Notes under the pieces: generated by a model
What the model saw: the letters and a program-made list of their open reading frames with translations, nothing else
Database searches by the model: none
Told to the model about the DNA's origin: nothing
Made by a program: the position numbers and the translations under genes
In this document: positions 12,185 through 12,973 of the stretch, one piece after another
Layout of the letters: each line of letters starts with the position of its first letter
How positions within the stretch are numbered: the first letter of the stretch is position 1
From: Bifidobacterium breve
GTDB lineage: Bacteria; Actinomycetota; Actinomycetes; S36-B12
Length of the DNA: 12,973 nucleotides
Assembly (NCBI GenBank): GCA_945870085.1
Contig: CAMBQX010000033.1
Location: forward strand, 1 to 12,973
Reading direction: 5' to 3'

Positions 12185-12973
12185 GCGGCACCGCCTGGGT
12201 TGCCACCGGCGGTGAGCTCAAGGAAAAGGGCCTCGAGGTCATTTCCAATTGGTGTTAGCTCATGGAGTTCCACGTGTTCGCGTAGGGCGATGTTGCCGAT
12301 CTGAGCCGCTTCGATGCCTACGACCAAAATCTCGTTATCACTGACGATTTCAATTCGGGTCTCTATGTCTTTATTGGTAACTGCCGTTAACGCCAATTTC
12401 AATACTTCAGCATTAGGCGTTCGCACCCGAACCTTTGAGATCCCGGTGCCGGTCAGTTCGTCAAGTGTTCCGGTCTGAACCAACCTACCTTTGCTGATGA
12501 TGACTACGTCGTCGACGGTTTGTTGCACCTCGGAAAGCACATGGCTGGAAACCAGTACCGTGCGGCCTTCTTGGGCCCTTGCCCGCAGGAAGCTGCGAAG
12601 CCAGGCGATTCCTTCGGGGTCAAGCCCGTTGGCCGGCTCATCCAAAATAAGTACCCCAGGGTCACCGACCAAAGCTGCAGCCAGGGCGAGCCGCTGGCGC
12701 ATGCCAAGGGAGAACCCACCCACTTTGCGGCCGGCGGCCTCGGTCAGGCCCACCAGCGCCAGCACTTCATCGGCGCGAGCCGCCGGTAGCGCTGCGGCAT
12801 CGGTGATCACTTGAAGATGGCCGCGCGCGGTACGGCCCGGATGAAACCCGCTGGCCTCCAGAGCTGCTCCAACAACCGTGGCCGGGTGCGAAAGCTCTCG
12901 GTAGTCATGTTCGCCCACTCGGGCGGACCCACTCGTCGGTTGCACTAGGCCAAGTAGGCAGCGCAAGGTCGTG
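12181..12973 (-). CDS. ABC transporter ATP-binding protein (partial; N-terminus outside window)
   Basis: The C-terminal 263 residues of an ABC-2 exporter ATPase. The first visible residues, TTLRCLLGLVQPTSG, follow directly on the Walker A lysine, which is just beyond the window edge. Then come the signature FSLGMRQRLALAAALVGDP (a DrrA/BcrA-type variant of LSGGQ), Walker B VLILDEPANGLDP and the switch histidine in VLVSSHVLSEVQQ. A C-terminal region of about 90 residues (from SKVRVRTPNAEVL) resembles the extra domain of drug-exporter ATPases. The TTG at 12966 is an internal leucine codon and not the start. It is coupled to the permease gene by a 4-bp overlap. Confidence 0.95.
   Translation of the reverse strand, partial: TTLRCLLGLVQPTSGSARVGEHDYRELSHPATVVGAALEASGFHPGRTARGHLQVITDAAALPAARADEVLALVGLTEAAGRKVGGFSLGMRQRLALAAALVGDPGVLILDEPANGLDPEGIAWLRSFLRARAQEGRTVLVSSHVLSEVQQTVDDVVIISKGRLVQTGTLDELTGTGISKVRVRTPNAEVLKLALTAVTNKDIETRIEIVSDNEILVVGIEAAQIGNIALREHVELHELTPIGNDLEALFLELTAGGNPGGAA

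Noticed and set aside
1..12973. tRNA, rRNA, CRISPR, insertion sequence or phage genes
   Set aside because: I looked for transposase/integrase motifs, terminal repeats and spaced repeats and found none; coding density leaves little room.

Overview
The window is a densely coding stretch of a bacterial chromosome (GC in the mid-50s by eye) carrying 14 genes, two of them cut by the window edges. The content points to an actinobacterium: a fused E2-E1 2-oxoglutarate dehydrogenase of the Kgd/OdhA type followed by a small DUF6104-like protein, a nickel superoxide dismutase with its SodX maturation protease, a SigB/SigF-type sigma factor with an RsbW/UsfX-like anti-sigma factor, and several genes whose start codon lies 6-7 nt after a TANNNT box (leaderless starts). 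Very short spacers and overlapping genes suggest a streamlined, perhaps aquatic, lineage; I cannot name the genus.

Layout. 1-370 (-): N-terminal part of a diacylglycerol kinase-type lipid kinase. 432-857 (+): small four-helix membrane protein, divergent from it. 854-2986 (-): a tight run sodN, GNAT acetyltransferase, anti-sigma factor, sigma factor, which looks like one operon. 3062-3364 (+): sodX, divergent from sodN across a 75-bp spacer holding a 16-bp palindrome. 3483-4649 (+): malic enzyme. 4646-5674 (-): low-specificity threonine aldolase, converging on malic enzyme with overlapping stops. 5710-6675 (+): zinc-independent MDR oxidoreductase, divergent from the aldolase over 35 bp. 6714-7463 (+): FkbM-family methyltransferase. 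7479-11296 (-): kgd and the small DUF6104-like gene. 11411-12973 (-): ABC-2 permease and its ATPase, cut at the right edge.

How the parts may work together. sodN, sodX and the sigma/anti-sigma pair form a stress block in which superoxide detoxification and a general-stress regulon could be switched on from one promoter. Malic enzyme and Kgd are central-carbon enzymes around the TCA cycle. From memory, the same families lie in similar order in Streptomyces coelicolor between about SCO5243 and SCO5281, so the window may be a compacted version of an old actinobacterial block rather than an accessory island. I see no mobile element, CRISPR array, tRNA or rRNA, and no non-coding stretch above 300 bp. 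The longest spacers are about 118 bp (3365-3482) and 114 bp (11297-11410).
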